A DNA stretch of 64,000 nt, from the NCBI GenBank assembly GCA_020628475.1, contig JAHDFB010000010.1, positions 1 to 64,000 of the forward strand. The letters are read 5' to 3'. The stretch's first letter is position 1. Each line of letters starts with the position of its first letter. Positions 43,780 to 53,143 of this stretch are shown piece by piece. A program made the translations under genes and the position numbers. Below the pieces are notes generated by a model that saw nothing but the letters and a program-made list of their open reading frames with translations, had not been told where the DNA came from and did no database searches. Source of the DNA: Saprospiraceae bacterium (GTDB taxonomy: Bacteria; Bacteroidota; Bacteroidia; Chitinophagales; Saprospiraceae).

Positions 43780-45930
43780 TTATTTAATTTCAAACATGCC
43801 TTTATCAACGCCTGTATTGATTGTAATCGATTCTGCCTTCATTACGACAGGAGTTGGCATCATTCCAGATATTTCGATGGTATGAGGAATCATCACACCT
43901 TCTACTTCTTTATAATCACTCATTTTTGTAGAGATAGTTATGGATTGACCTTGAGACTCCACAGATTCTACGGATTTCTCCAATAGGTTACTTTCTACAT
44001 TGTAGTATTCCGTAACAGATTCTCCCCCAGGGCCTTTAACCAATACCACATAATAGGATTTCCCATCCATTTGATCGATTCCATCCAAGGTCATCGTGTA
44101 GCCATCCATATTATACAAACTTTGTTTTACAGGCACACTACTTTGCTTCGCTTTCTCGAACATCGGACCTTCCGTCAATCTTTGAGATCCACCCATACCA
44201 GAAACATCCAATGTTTTACCATCAAACACTTCTTTTGACATGATCATACTGCCAGAAGCCACTTCCTGCACATACATGCCTGGAGTTGCCACCGTCGTTT
44301 TAAAACTAGCTGGTCTCCCCATAATTTCGGCAGAATAATTGGAAGTCATATCTTCAATTTTATCAATGCTTTTCATTCCTCCGATGGCGTCTATATAATC
44401 ATTCACGACGATGATTGCGGTATGACCTTCAGGAATCGTAGCGGAAACAGGCTTGATAAAATTTCCATCTGTATCATAATAATCAATTTGCTGATCGCCG
44501 TCAAAAACAAGTAACTTATCTGCCACTTCTGATTTATTGCCAACGACGATAATATGTGCATTATCTGGAGTAACATATTTTTTCGCCATTTCCATAATAT
44601 CTTCCTTGGTCACTTGCTGGATACGCTCCGTATATTTCTCATAGTAGTCGTCAGGAAGATTGTATTTCGCCGATCGTAAAGCCAATCTAGCTACAGATCG
44701 AGGATTGGAAATGGAACGCGCAAATGTACCGATCATGAATTTCTTGGAAATTTCCAAGTTTTCATCCGTCACTGGAATTTTCGACATATTGCGCATCTCT
44801 TTGATAAATTCTACAACAGAACTATCCGTCACTTCATTTCGCACACTTGCAAAGGCGTTGAATGAACCTTGATAAGGATCCACATCTAAAGAAGACCTAG
44901 CACCGTATGTAAACGCTTTATCTTCACGAAGATTTTGCATCAACTTACTTGAAAATACTCCACCTCCCAGAATTGCGTTCATCAAGGAAGCTTTAATGGC
45001 ATCATCTTCTCCCGGTTTTAAATCCACCGGATAACTAATATTAATGACGGATTGCACCGCACCAGGTTTATTGACAAAATCGACGGTTGCTTGTTTAGGT
45101 CGTTTCACTTCTGGCATTGGAGCATATCCAGGCATCGCCTCCGGATTTTTCCAAGAACCAAAATAAGCGTTTGCTTGTGCTTTAGCCTCTTCTGGTGTGA
45201 TATCCCCTACTACGATTAAATAAGCATTTTTAGGGAAAAATGTACGTGCATGATAATTCTTAACATCCTCGAGTGTAATATTATTCACTGAACTGATAGA
45301 CGCTGAATTACCATATGGATGATCACCACCATAAATCAACTTACTTCTAACTTTCGAGGCAATTTGATTCGGGTCGTCTTGAGAAGATTGTATCCCTGAC
45401 AAGGTTCTCTTTACGGCCTTATCAAATTGTTCTTGCTCAAACGAGGGATTGATGATCACGTCACTAAAAATTTCTAAGAAAACATCACTATGTTTGGTCA
45501 AGCATTGACCAAAAGCACCACGACCGGTTGTGGACAATCGAGCACCGATATTATCAACCTTTTCGTCAATTTCTGATTTTGTCATACTCGGTGTCCCCGT
45601 ACTCATTAATGACCCGGAAAGATCTACATATCCTGTTTTATCGATATCATCTACTTCCAAGATAGGAGGACTATCTAAAGAAATTTGGTAATTAATCAAC
45701 GGAAGTTTATGATTTTCCACAACGATCAATTTGAGTCCATTGTCCAAAGTAGTTTGGGTATACTTACCTATTTTTATTGGTTTAGCAGGAGCTGACTTAG
45801 GTGCAGTAGCTCGCCAATCATTTACTTCAACTTCTGGTTTTTCAAGCATTTTATCCGCGGTTTTCGGATTACAAGCGAAAGCCAAAAAAGCGACGCTACA
45901 TGCTACGATATATACATATATTTTTTTCAT
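43780..45930 (-). CDS. M16-type lipoprotein lacking the zinc site, fused to a LolA-like C-domain
   Basis: A 716-residue lipoprotein (MKKIYVYIVACSVAFLAFACN, lipobox LAFAC). Residues about 55-480 have the M16 fold of the noncatalytic half: where active M16 has HxxEH this reads SGSLMSTGTPSMTKSEIDEKV. The region GGDHPYGNSASISSVNNITLEDVKNYHARTFFPKNAYLIVVGD is well conserved. About 230 C-terminal residues form a different domain (GGMKSIDKIEDMTSNYSAEI..., then GYTMTLDGIDQMDGKSYYVV) resembling LolA/outer-membrane lipoprotein-sorting folds. It should pair with the zinc-bearing M16 gene just upstream. Confidence 0.88.
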   Translation of the reverse strand: MKKIYVYIVACSVAFLAFACNPKTADKMLEKPEVEVNDWRATAPKSAPAKPIKIGKYTQTTLDNGLKLIVVENHKLPLINYQISLDSPPILEVDDIDKTGYVDLSGSLMSTGTPSMTKSEIDEKVDNIGARLSTTGRGAFGQCLTKHSDVFLEIFSDVIINPSFEQEQFDKAVKRTLSGIQSSQDDPNQIASKVRSKLIYGGDHPYGNSASISSVNNITLEDVKNYHARTFFPKNAYLIVVGDITPEEAKAQANAYFGSWKNPEAMPGYAPMPEVKRPKQATVDFVNKPGAVQSVINISYPVDLKPGEDDAIKASLMNAILGGGVFSSKLMQNLREDKAFTYGARSSLDVDPYQGSFNAFASVRNEVTDSSVVEFIKEMRNMSKIPVTDENLEISKKFMIGTFARSISNPRSVARLALRSAKYNLPDDYYEKYTERIQQVTKEDIMEMAKKYVTPDNAHIIVVGNKSEVADKLLVFDGDQQIDYYDTDGNFIKPVSATIPEGHTAIIVVNDYIDAIGGMKSIDKIEDMTSNYSAEIMGRPASFKTTVATPGMYVQEVASGSMIMSKEVFDGKTLDVSGMGGSQRLTEGPMFEKAKQSSVPVKQSLYNMDGYTMTLDGIDQMDGKSYYVVLVKGPGGESVTEYYNVESNLLEKSVESVESQGQSITISTKMSDYKEVEGVMIPHTIEISGMMPTPVVMKAESITINTGVDKGMFEIK

Positions 45931-45958
45931 TTTATCAATTATTATGCATTCTTAAGGA

Positions 45959-47275
45959 TTAAGGATTTGCGGGTTTTGGCATATAATAAAGAACGACACG
46001 ATTATTTTTAACAAAGTATTTTTTGGCCGCTGCCATAATATCTTCTTTCGTTACGGCCAAATATCGATTCAATTCTGAATTTACGCGAGAAGCATCGTCG
46101 AAATAGGTTTTTGAACTGGCAAGATTCTCTGCTACACCTGCAAGACTTGCATTCTGATTAATCAAATTTACTTCGATCTGATTTCTTAATTTCTCAAATT
46201 CTTGATCGGACATCAACTCCGTTTGAATTTTGGCGACTTCTGCATCCATCCCTGTTTCTAAAACGTCTGGATCAATTCCACCATTTACAATTCCAAAAGA
46301 TAAAACAACCCCGGGATCTTCTAAGCCGAGCGGGAAACTCCCTACGAATAAAGCTAATTGTTGATCATCGACCAGTGATTTATTAAATCGAGAACTTTCT
46401 CCTTGGGATAATAATTGCGCGGCCATATCTACAGCGTAATAATCTGGCGAATCCAATCCAACCGTTCTATATATCTGTACAACTGCTGGTAATTGAATAT
46501 TGTCATAAATCGTATCTCGTACTTCTGCTGTCAGTGGTGCAGGTCTCTTATTTGGGCGTGGAATTTCCCCCACTCCTTTTGGAATAGAACCGAAATACTT
46601 TTCCACCAAAAGTTTGGTTTCAGTATATTCGATATCACCAGCTACTACCAATACGGCATTATTTGGCACATAAAACGTCTTATAAAAATTCTTGTAGTCT
46701 TCTTCCGTTGCCGCATCCAAATGTTCCATGGAACCGATGATTGGCCAACTATAAGGATAATCTGGATAAGCACGTACCATTGATTCTTCCAGAATAGAGC
46801 CATATGGTTGATTGTCCGTTCGTTGTCTACGTTCTTCTTTAACGACCAAGCGCTGTGTCTCAACACCTTTCGTATCAACAATGGCATGCATCAATCGCTC
46901 TGATTCCAACCATAAGCCTAGTTCTAATTCGTTGCTTGGTAAAATCTCGAAATAATACGTTCGGTCAAAACTGGTGTTGGCATTCAACGTACCTCCTGCC
47001 GATTCCACATAACGTGAATATTCTCCTCTTGGAATATTCTTGGAGCCTTCAAAAAGTAGATGCTCGAAGAAATGAGCAAATCCTGTTCTATCTGGGTTTT
47101 CGTTCTTCGAGCCAACATGATACATGATGGATACAGATACGGTTGGACTGGTATTATCTTGATGCATGATGACATCTAAACCATTATCCAATTGAAATTC
47201 TTGATATTCTATATTTAACTGAGCTATTGAAACTAGTCCAGCAAAAATGAATATCAGTGAGAGTATGATTCTCAT
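45959..47275 (-). CDS. M16 zinc peptidase, catalytic subunit
   Basis: A 438-residue exported peptidase with a signal peptide (MRIILSLIFIFAGLVSIAQ). The inverted zinc motif HFFEH is at residues 68-72, and the third ligand Glu is near 147-148 in VVKEERRQR. Y-D-N-I-Q-L-P-A and the M16 C-half are conserved. The start at 47275 is preferred over 47308, which lacks a sensible signal. It encodes the active half of a probable heterodimer with the next gene. It lies after the DUF1569 gene on the same strand with a gap of about 125 nt. Confidence 0.9.
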   Translation of the reverse strand: MRIILSLIFIFAGLVSIAQLNIEYQEFQLDNGLDVIMHQDNTSPTVSVSIMYHVGSKNENPDRTGFAHFFEHLLFEGSKNIPRGEYSRYVESAGGTLNANTSFDRTYYFEILPSNELELGLWLESERLMHAIVDTKGVETQRLVVKEERRQRTDNQPYGSILEESMVRAYPDYPYSWPIIGSMEHLDAATEEDYKNFYKTFYVPNNAVLVVAGDIEYTETKLLVEKYFGSIPKGVGEIPRPNKRPAPLTAEVRDTIYDNIQLPAVVQIYRTVGLDSPDYYAVDMAAQLLSQGESSRFNKSLVDDQQLALFVGSFPLGLEDPGVVLSFGIVNGGIDPDVLETGMDAEVAKIQTELMSDQEFEKLRNQIEVNLINQNASLAGVAENLASSKTYFDDASRVNSELNRYLAVTKEDIMAAAKKYFVKNNRVVLYYMPKPANP

Positions 47276-47401
47276 AATTGCAGTTTTGTGAGTAAAAGAA
47301 TGCCACAAAATTACAACATGAAGTCCTTATGGACAGAAATCTCCGATAAAACCGAACGATACGTCGATCAAAGCACTTAATATTTAAGAATTCAATTCAT
47401 T

Positions 47402-47863
47402 TTAAACTCCAAACTGTCTCAAATGATGATCCAAATGTTTGGAATATAAGGTATTCCACTCTTTGACAGATAACTTCCCAAAAGAATGAGATTCGCGCTG
47501 ATCATAATGAGAGGTTCCTAAATCGTAGGTCTTTTGAAGGTAGGAAATCAACCTCGATTTTTCTTTCTCAAAATCGCGTTCATCAGAAATCATGAAAACC
47601 GGTGCAGTTCTTCCATTTTTAGGATATGGTTTCGGGCCAACCACCTGTTGCTTAGCGAATAATTTTATCATAAACCGTGCAAATGCATTGGGACGAGGAT
47701 GAATATTCTCGTGATCCAATTCATAAGCTACGCAACAATGAGCCAACATTTGAGCAACATGCATTTTACCCCATAGAGGCGTCGTGTCATTGCTTAGTTG
47801 ATTTATCCTATCAAATGTATGTGCTAGTTCCTTCGGATCGAACAGATTCGCATATTGATTCAT
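47402..47863 (-). CDS. DUF1569 (DinB-like) protein
   Basis: A 153-residue cytosolic four-helix protein. It has the DUF1569 opening NLFDPKELAHTFDRINQLSNDTTPLWGKMHVAQMLAHCCVAYE and the His pair LDHHLRQFGV at the end, which together with H41-type residues could bind a metal as in DinB-like enzymes. The start codon overlaps the SusD stop as TAATG, so it is translationally coupled to the glycan-uptake genes. Function unknown. Confidence 0.85.
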   Translation of the reverse strand: MNQYANLFDPKELAHTFDRINQLSNDTTPLWGKMHVAQMLAHCCVAYELDHENIHPRPNAFARFMIKLFAKQQVVGPKPYPKNGRTAPVFMISDERDFEKEKSRLISYLQKTYDLGTSHYDQRESHSFGKLSVKEWNTLYSKHLDHHLRQFGV

Positions 47864-50046
47864 TAATAACCTGGATTTTGTTGTAAACCTGGATTAGCTG
47901 CTAAATCATTAGAAGGAATAGGGAAAATATTTCTAAATGGTTCTGTTTTCGCCCCTTCCATGACATTGCCTTTCCACTGCCAAAGGTAATCCCCATCCGT
48001 GAACTGACCAAATCGAACCAAATCTGTACGTCTGTGGCATTCCCAATACAATTCTTTCGCTCGCTCATCTAATATGACATCTAGATCTAGGGCATCCGCC
48101 GTAATATTTCCAGAGGTAGTCGAATACGCTCTTTCTCGTAATGCATTAAAATATCCCAACGCTTCTTCCTGAGAGCCATTTGCTCCCCGAAGAATTGATT
48201 CTGCCGCCATCAAATAAACGTCGCCCAATCGAAACATAGGAAAATCAGTGTCTGGAAAATCTAAATTGGATCCAGGTAATCCATCACTCGTAACATTTTT
48301 AAACTTGGTGACCGCATATCCTTCCGTAAATTCAACGACATCCTCAATATCCAAATTATGCCCCTCGCTGTAGAAAATAGCTCTTCTATCAAAGGAATTT
48401 AAATCAATTTGATAGGTATAATCTGGTTTATCCATATATAAGTAAATCGTATAACTCTCTGCCTCGTCGATAATAATATCTCCGCCATCATATTCTAAAA
48501 GGCCATCCTGTTCTGCATCTCCTAAATGTACGTCCCAAGAACCATTACTTCTGAATTTCAAACCTCCTGCCGATAAGTCCAATTGAACATAAAAGGCATT
48601 TAACTCAGGATCATATTCCATTTCTGTATCGACAGAATTTCCATTTGGGGTTGCATCTCCTATCAGACTCCATTCTCTTCTTTCAAATTCATAAGAATCA
48701 TCATTCAGATCAACACGGACGTAGTATAAACCTGCTTCGCCTAATTTAATATTATCACCATTTACTTCTAAAATTCCGTCGCCATCAGAATCTCCTAAGA
48801 TTTGAGGATTTGATCCAGGGAATTTAGTGATAAAAAATTCTCCACCATCATCTGGAAAATATACATGTCCTTCATAGACTTTATCAGCCAGCATCGATGT
48901 TAACGAAAAGTCCGTATCCGTGGCATCAAAATTCTGTGTAGAATTCGGAATATAGATTTTAGGGTAACTGCCCGTTTGACCTTCGTTGGAAGCGATATAA
49001 ACGCCACCTCCCGGAGGAAATTTCTCAACCAATTGACGAGTTGTTCGTACACCTCCCCATCCATTAATGACGCCCGATTCATCGGCTGGCATATCACCAC
49101 CTATCGCTGCACGAATAATAAAGGTCATACCACCCCAAGTTCTGGTATTGTTCCCGTCAAAATTCACAGGAAAGATAATCTCTGGAGATGTATGGTTATC
49201 TGCCAAGAATAGATTTGGATAACTTGGATCCAATGTATAACCGGCATCAATGACTTTCTTACAATAGTCTAATGCTTCTTGATATTTCTCCTGATCAATA
49301 TATACTTTGGCATTCAAATACAATTTTGCCAATAATACCTGAACAGCTGCCTGATCCGCTCGACCATATTCATTCATTCTGGCAGGAGTTATGGTATTTT
49401 CAATTTCTTTTAATTCCGATTCGATGTAATTGAATAAATCTTGAGGACTGGCTTGCTTCGGGAAAAATGAACCTACTGGATCATCTTCTGTAACAAAAGG
49501 TACATTTCTGAATAAATCCAATGCATGCCAATAACTCAATGCTCTAAGAAATCTGGCTTCTGACCGATATAACTCTATATCTGCTTTGAGGTCTGACTCA
49601 ACACCGCGTTCATCCAGCACATTCGGTTCTGTTTGACGAATAAATTCATTACAAAGCGTAATTTGATATAAAATTCTGCTGTAATGCGCATAAATAAAAG
49701 CATCCGATGCGCTCCAGGTTTGAGCGTGAAAATCTTTAATGGTTTGATCATTCCAACCGACTAAGGCCTCCTCGGTAGTGAATTCTTGATGGTAAAAATA
49801 ACCACGTAGATATTGCCCAAATCCTTCATCCAATCCGCTAATATCACTTTGACCTGCAGGACCTTCTTGACCAGATACGGCTAATCCAGCATATAATTTG
49901 GCGAGCACACCCAAATAGCTATTAGGATCATCATAAACAATTCCTGAGGTTACTAAATCATCATCCAATGGACTCGTATTTAAGTCTCCAAAACAAGAAC
50001 TTAAAAACAAGGCAACTAAAAGTATAAATATATATTTCATCTTCAT
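47863..50046 (-). CDS. RagB/SusD-family lipoprotein with inserted SusE/F-like modules
   Basis: A 727-residue outer-membrane lipoprotein (MKMKYIFILLVALFLSSCFG, lipobox SSC). The N-terminal TPR-rich SusD domain (about 20-385) contains LRALSYWHALDLFRNVPFVTEDD. A segment of about 160 residues (about 390-548) interrupts it with two SusE/F-like modules; the second reads REWSLIGDATPNGNSVDTEMEYDPELNAFYVQ and GGLKFRSNGSWDVHLGD. SusD sequence then resumes, with FPMFRLGDVYLMAAESILRGANG and a C-terminal block ending DLAANPGLQQNPGY. Ordinary SusD proteins are about 500-600 residues. SusD caps the SusC channel and captures glycan or peptide ligands. It lies 20 nt after susC. Confidence 0.9.
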   Translation of the reverse strand: MKMKYIFILLVALFLSSCFGDLNTSPLDDDLVTSGIVYDDPNSYLGVLAKLYAGLAVSGQEGPAGQSDISGLDEGFGQYLRGYFYHQEFTTEEALVGWNDQTIKDFHAQTWSASDAFIYAHYSRILYQITLCNEFIRQTEPNVLDERGVESDLKADIELYRSEARFLRALSYWHALDLFRNVPFVTEDDPVGSFFPKQASPQDLFNYIESELKEIENTITPARMNEYGRADQAAVQVLLAKLYLNAKVYIDQEKYQEALDYCKKVIDAGYTLDPSYPNLFLADNHTSPEIIFPVNFDGNNTRTWGGMTFIIRAAIGGDMPADESGVINGWGGVRTTRQLVEKFPPGGGVYIASNEGQTGSYPKIYIPNSTQNFDATDTDFSLTSMLADKVYEGHVYFPDDGGEFFITKFPGSNPQILGDSDGDGILEVNGDNIKLGEAGLYYVRVDLNDDSYEFERREWSLIGDATPNGNSVDTEMEYDPELNAFYVQLDLSAGGLKFRSNGSWDVHLGDAEQDGLLEYDGGDIIIDEAESYTIYLYMDKPDYTYQIDLNSFDRRAIFYSEGHNLDIEDVVEFTEGYAVTKFKNVTSDGLPGSNLDFPDTDFPMFRLGDVYLMAAESILRGANGSQEEALGYFNALRERAYSTTSGNITADALDLDVILDERAKELYWECHRRTDLVRFGQFTDGDYLWQWKGNVMEGAKTEPFRNIFPIPSNDLAANPGLQQNPGY

Positions 50047-50066
50047 TTTTGTTCTATTATCTATGA

Positions 50067-53030
50067 TTAAATTTGAATGCTTAGTCCTAATAAATATGTC
50101 CTAGCTCTAGGATATAAATTATTATCTATTCCTAAATTGGTTTCAGGATCCAATCCCGTATAATTCGTAAATACAATCGGATTTTGAACGGTTGCATATA
50201 CTCTAAAATACCTCTTGGTCAATGGCGTGAAATCATATCCAAGGGTAAAATGATCAAATCGTAAGAATGATGCATCACGAACAAAATGATCACTAAAAGT
50301 AAGATTAGCTTGTTGTTCCACATTGTTATCAATGGCTGCCTGATGCACATTAACAATTACGCCAGAAGGATTATATAAACCAGCCAATGCTCCAATATTT
50401 GTTTCAACGTTATTATACATTTTGTTACCTACATTCGCTCTACCAGCGAACGAGAAATCAAATTGCTTGAAATTCAAATTACTCGTAAATCCAAAAATAT
50501 ACTTTGGAAAAGGATTTCCAGCTCGATATTTATCTTCCAAAGTAATCATGCCATCATCATTTCGATCTACAAATTCGCCTTCTATAATAGTACCATCGTC
50601 ATCATACTTTTGTTCATACACATAGAATGAATTTGGCGTAAAACCAACACTATGTACTTGTATTTGACTTCCGACCCCACCGGCAACACCTCCAGTTAAT
50701 ATTCCAACGTACGTCGAATCTTCTGAGGTATTTAACTTGATAATCGTACTTTCATTATAAGCCATATTTGCTCCGATATTCCACCGGAAATCTTTGGTTT
50801 TCACAGGTGTGTAATTCAATGAAAGTTCTACTCCTCTACTCACCATATCTCCAATATTGGTTACAATCTCATTGGTCAAATTAGAACCACCAGGGACCGT
50901 AATATTATTTAACAGGTCTTTTGTAAATCTTCTATAAACATCTACTGAACCATCCAATCGGTCTTTAATGACATTAAAATCAGCCGCTATATTGACCGTA
51001 GAAGTCTCTTCCCATTTAATATTTTCGTCATATCCATTCGGTCGAATCGTAGTCACATAACGATCACCAAATTGGTATTGTGCTGTTTCAAATCCTGTCT
51101 GATAAATTCCTTGATAAGCATACAGTCTAGATCCTCGTCCAATATCCTGTTGTCCAGTGACTCCCCATCCTGCACGAATTTTCAAGTAGTTGAAATATCT
51201 GCTATTCGATTCCAACACTTTATAAGCAATACTTGCTGCTGGAAATAATCCCCACCTATTTTCAGGAGAAAATCGTGAAGCACCATCTCTTCTTAAAGAT
51301 ACATTCGCGAAAAGTCGATCATTAAAACTATATTGTGCTCGACCAAATAATGAAACTAAATATAGCTCTTCTTTATTTTCATCCTCCACCGTTTCTGTTG
51401 GGCTTCCGGCACTATCTGAATTTTTGAAATCACTCTGCCAATAAAAGTGTTGCCAAGAATATCCGGCCATGACATCAAATCCATGTTTCCCGAAGTCTTC
51501 TTTATAGTTTAGAAAACTTTCCCACAAACTGTTTCTTGAAACGGAGCTATACTGATTATTTACACCTCCACCGGTATCGGCATCAAATGCAAAAGCAGCA
51601 ATATCTGGAACAACCACCGTACCGTTTCCAGTTGAATAGTCATAGGCTAAATTAAGATTAGCACGTAGAGCTTTCAAGAATGGCATTCTATAATCTACAT
51701 TAACAGATGAAATGTATCGAGCTACTCTCGAATCATCACTTTTTAATTCCAATAAAGCCACCGGATTGGTAGGCGCCAATTGATTCGGAAATCCTTGCGT
51801 ACCGGCAGTCCAAGTCGTATATCCTCCATAAGGAGAATTTTCATCAAGAACAGCTTTAGTGGGATCAAATGAAACTGCATTTCCTATCGCTCCTCGATCC
51901 GCAAAATGATTTCTATTAAAACTACTTTTAAAATTAGCTTTTACTTGAAGTGTATTATCCAAAAATCCTGGTGTCAAACTGATCGCTGACGTGATTCTGT
52001 TAAAATTATCGGTTTTAAGGACTCCATTCTTGTTTGTGTAACCCAAAGAAACACGATAGGGAATTCCAGAAACACCACCTGATAAACCAAGATTGTGATC
52101 CGTACTAAGCGCTGTTCTGTAAATTTCACTTTGCCAATCGGTGCTTTCATCTCCCAATAATTCTAATGCAGGATCTCCTTCCTCATAGCGTTCTGATATA
52201 ATTGATCTAAATTCATCTGCATCCAACACATCAACTCGTCTCGTATTTGATGAAGAAGCCACATTAGCATTATAGCTGACTTGAATCTTTTTATTAATAT
52301 TTCCTTTTTTCGTAGTAATTAAAATGACACCGCCAGAAGCCCTACTTCCATAAATAGCCGTAGCAGATGCATCCTTTAACACTGTAAATGTTTCAATATC
52401 ATTCGGATTGATAAGATTTAACGGATTTCTTGAGCCTGAGGGGCCTCCATTATCGATAGGAACATTATCTATTATAATTAATGGAGCGTTCGAGGCCTCC
52501 AAAGAAGAAAGTCCACGTATTAAAATGCTTGCTCCACCACCCGGCCCCGGGTCGGTTGTTATACTGACTCCAGCAATTTTTCCAGCCAACAATTCTTGTG
52601 GACTCGTGATGGCACCTTTATTAAATTGTTCCGTACTGACAGAAGCAATCGATCCGGTCGCATTCTCTTTTTTGACCGTTCCGTATCCTACAACAACGAT
52701 ATCTTCTAAAACTTCACCAGAATTTAAAGCGACATCAATGACCGTTCGTCCATTAATTGGGATCTCCACAGTGGCATATCCAGTAAAACTAACCACTATA
52801 CTCGTGGCAGAGTTAGGGACTTCCAAGCTATATTTACCATCTATATCTGTAATCGTTCCAACAAAGGTTTCTCCTTGCACAACCACGTTGGCGCCAATTA
52901 ATTCGGTACCATCAGTAGCATCGGTAACCAGTCCAGTAATGGTAGTCTGAGCAACCGCAAATAAGGGTATCAGAACCAATAACATTGCTAAATTGAAGCT
53001 TTTAAGCAAATAAAATTTAGTAGGATTCAT
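50067..53030 (-). CDS. SusC/RagA-family TonB-linked outer-membrane protein
   Basis: A 987-residue receptor: signal peptide (MNPTKFYLLKSFNLAMLLVLIPLFAVAQ), carboxypeptidase-like domain (ITGLVTDATDGTELIGANVV), plug with VVVGYGTVKKENATGSIASV, SILIRGLSSLEASNAPLIIIDNVP and DIETFTVLKDASATAIYGSRASGGVILITTKKG, then a long beta-barrel. The ATG at 53030 is preferred over 53099, which adds a basic, non-signal leader. It imports an oligomeric ligand with SusD. The order susC-susD-DUF1569 and the divergent SusE/F-like gene suggest one glycan-uptake locus. Confidence 0.95.
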   Translation of the reverse strand: MNPTKFYLLKSFNLAMLLVLIPLFAVAQTTITGLVTDATDGTELIGANVVVQGETFVGTITDIDGKYSLEVPNSATSIVVSFTGYATVEIPINGRTVIDVALNSGEVLEDIVVVGYGTVKKENATGSIASVSTEQFNKGAITSPQELLAGKIAGVSITTDPGPGGGASILIRGLSSLEASNAPLIIIDNVPIDNGGPSGSRNPLNLINPNDIETFTVLKDASATAIYGSRASGGVILITTKKGNINKKIQVSYNANVASSSNTRRVDVLDADEFRSIISERYEEGDPALELLGDESTDWQSEIYRTALSTDHNLGLSGGVSGIPYRVSLGYTNKNGVLKTDNFNRITSAISLTPGFLDNTLQVKANFKSSFNRNHFADRGAIGNAVSFDPTKAVLDENSPYGGYTTWTAGTQGFPNQLAPTNPVALLELKSDDSRVARYISSVNVDYRMPFLKALRANLNLAYDYSTGNGTVVVPDIAAFAFDADTGGGVNNQYSSVSRNSLWESFLNYKEDFGKHGFDVMAGYSWQHFYWQSDFKNSDSAGSPTETVEDENKEELYLVSLFGRAQYSFNDRLFANVSLRRDGASRFSPENRWGLFPAASIAYKVLESNSRYFNYLKIRAGWGVTGQQDIGRGSRLYAYQGIYQTGFETAQYQFGDRYVTTIRPNGYDENIKWEETSTVNIAADFNVIKDRLDGSVDVYRRFTKDLLNNITVPGGSNLTNEIVTNIGDMVSRGVELSLNYTPVKTKDFRWNIGANMAYNESTIIKLNTSEDSTYVGILTGGVAGGVGSQIQVHSVGFTPNSFYVYEQKYDDDGTIIEGEFVDRNDDGMITLEDKYRAGNPFPKYIFGFTSNLNFKQFDFSFAGRANVGNKMYNNVETNIGALAGLYNPSGVIVNVHQAAIDNNVEQQANLTFSDHFVRDASFLRFDHFTLGYDFTPLTKRYFRVYATVQNPIVFTNYTGLDPETNLGIDNNLYPRARTYLLGLSIQI

Positions 53031-53143
53031 CAAAATTAATTTAATATTTTTATTGACTATTCGCGGTAAAAATAAAAATTTATATGTACTTTGCGTCATA
53101 TTGACAATAACTTATTTAATTACACTTACTAAAATGAGATAAA

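Noticed and set aside
52408-52950. 180-residue open frame antisense to the SusC gene
   Set aside because: It is the mirror of a strongly conserved coding region, and its composition looks like a shadow frame.
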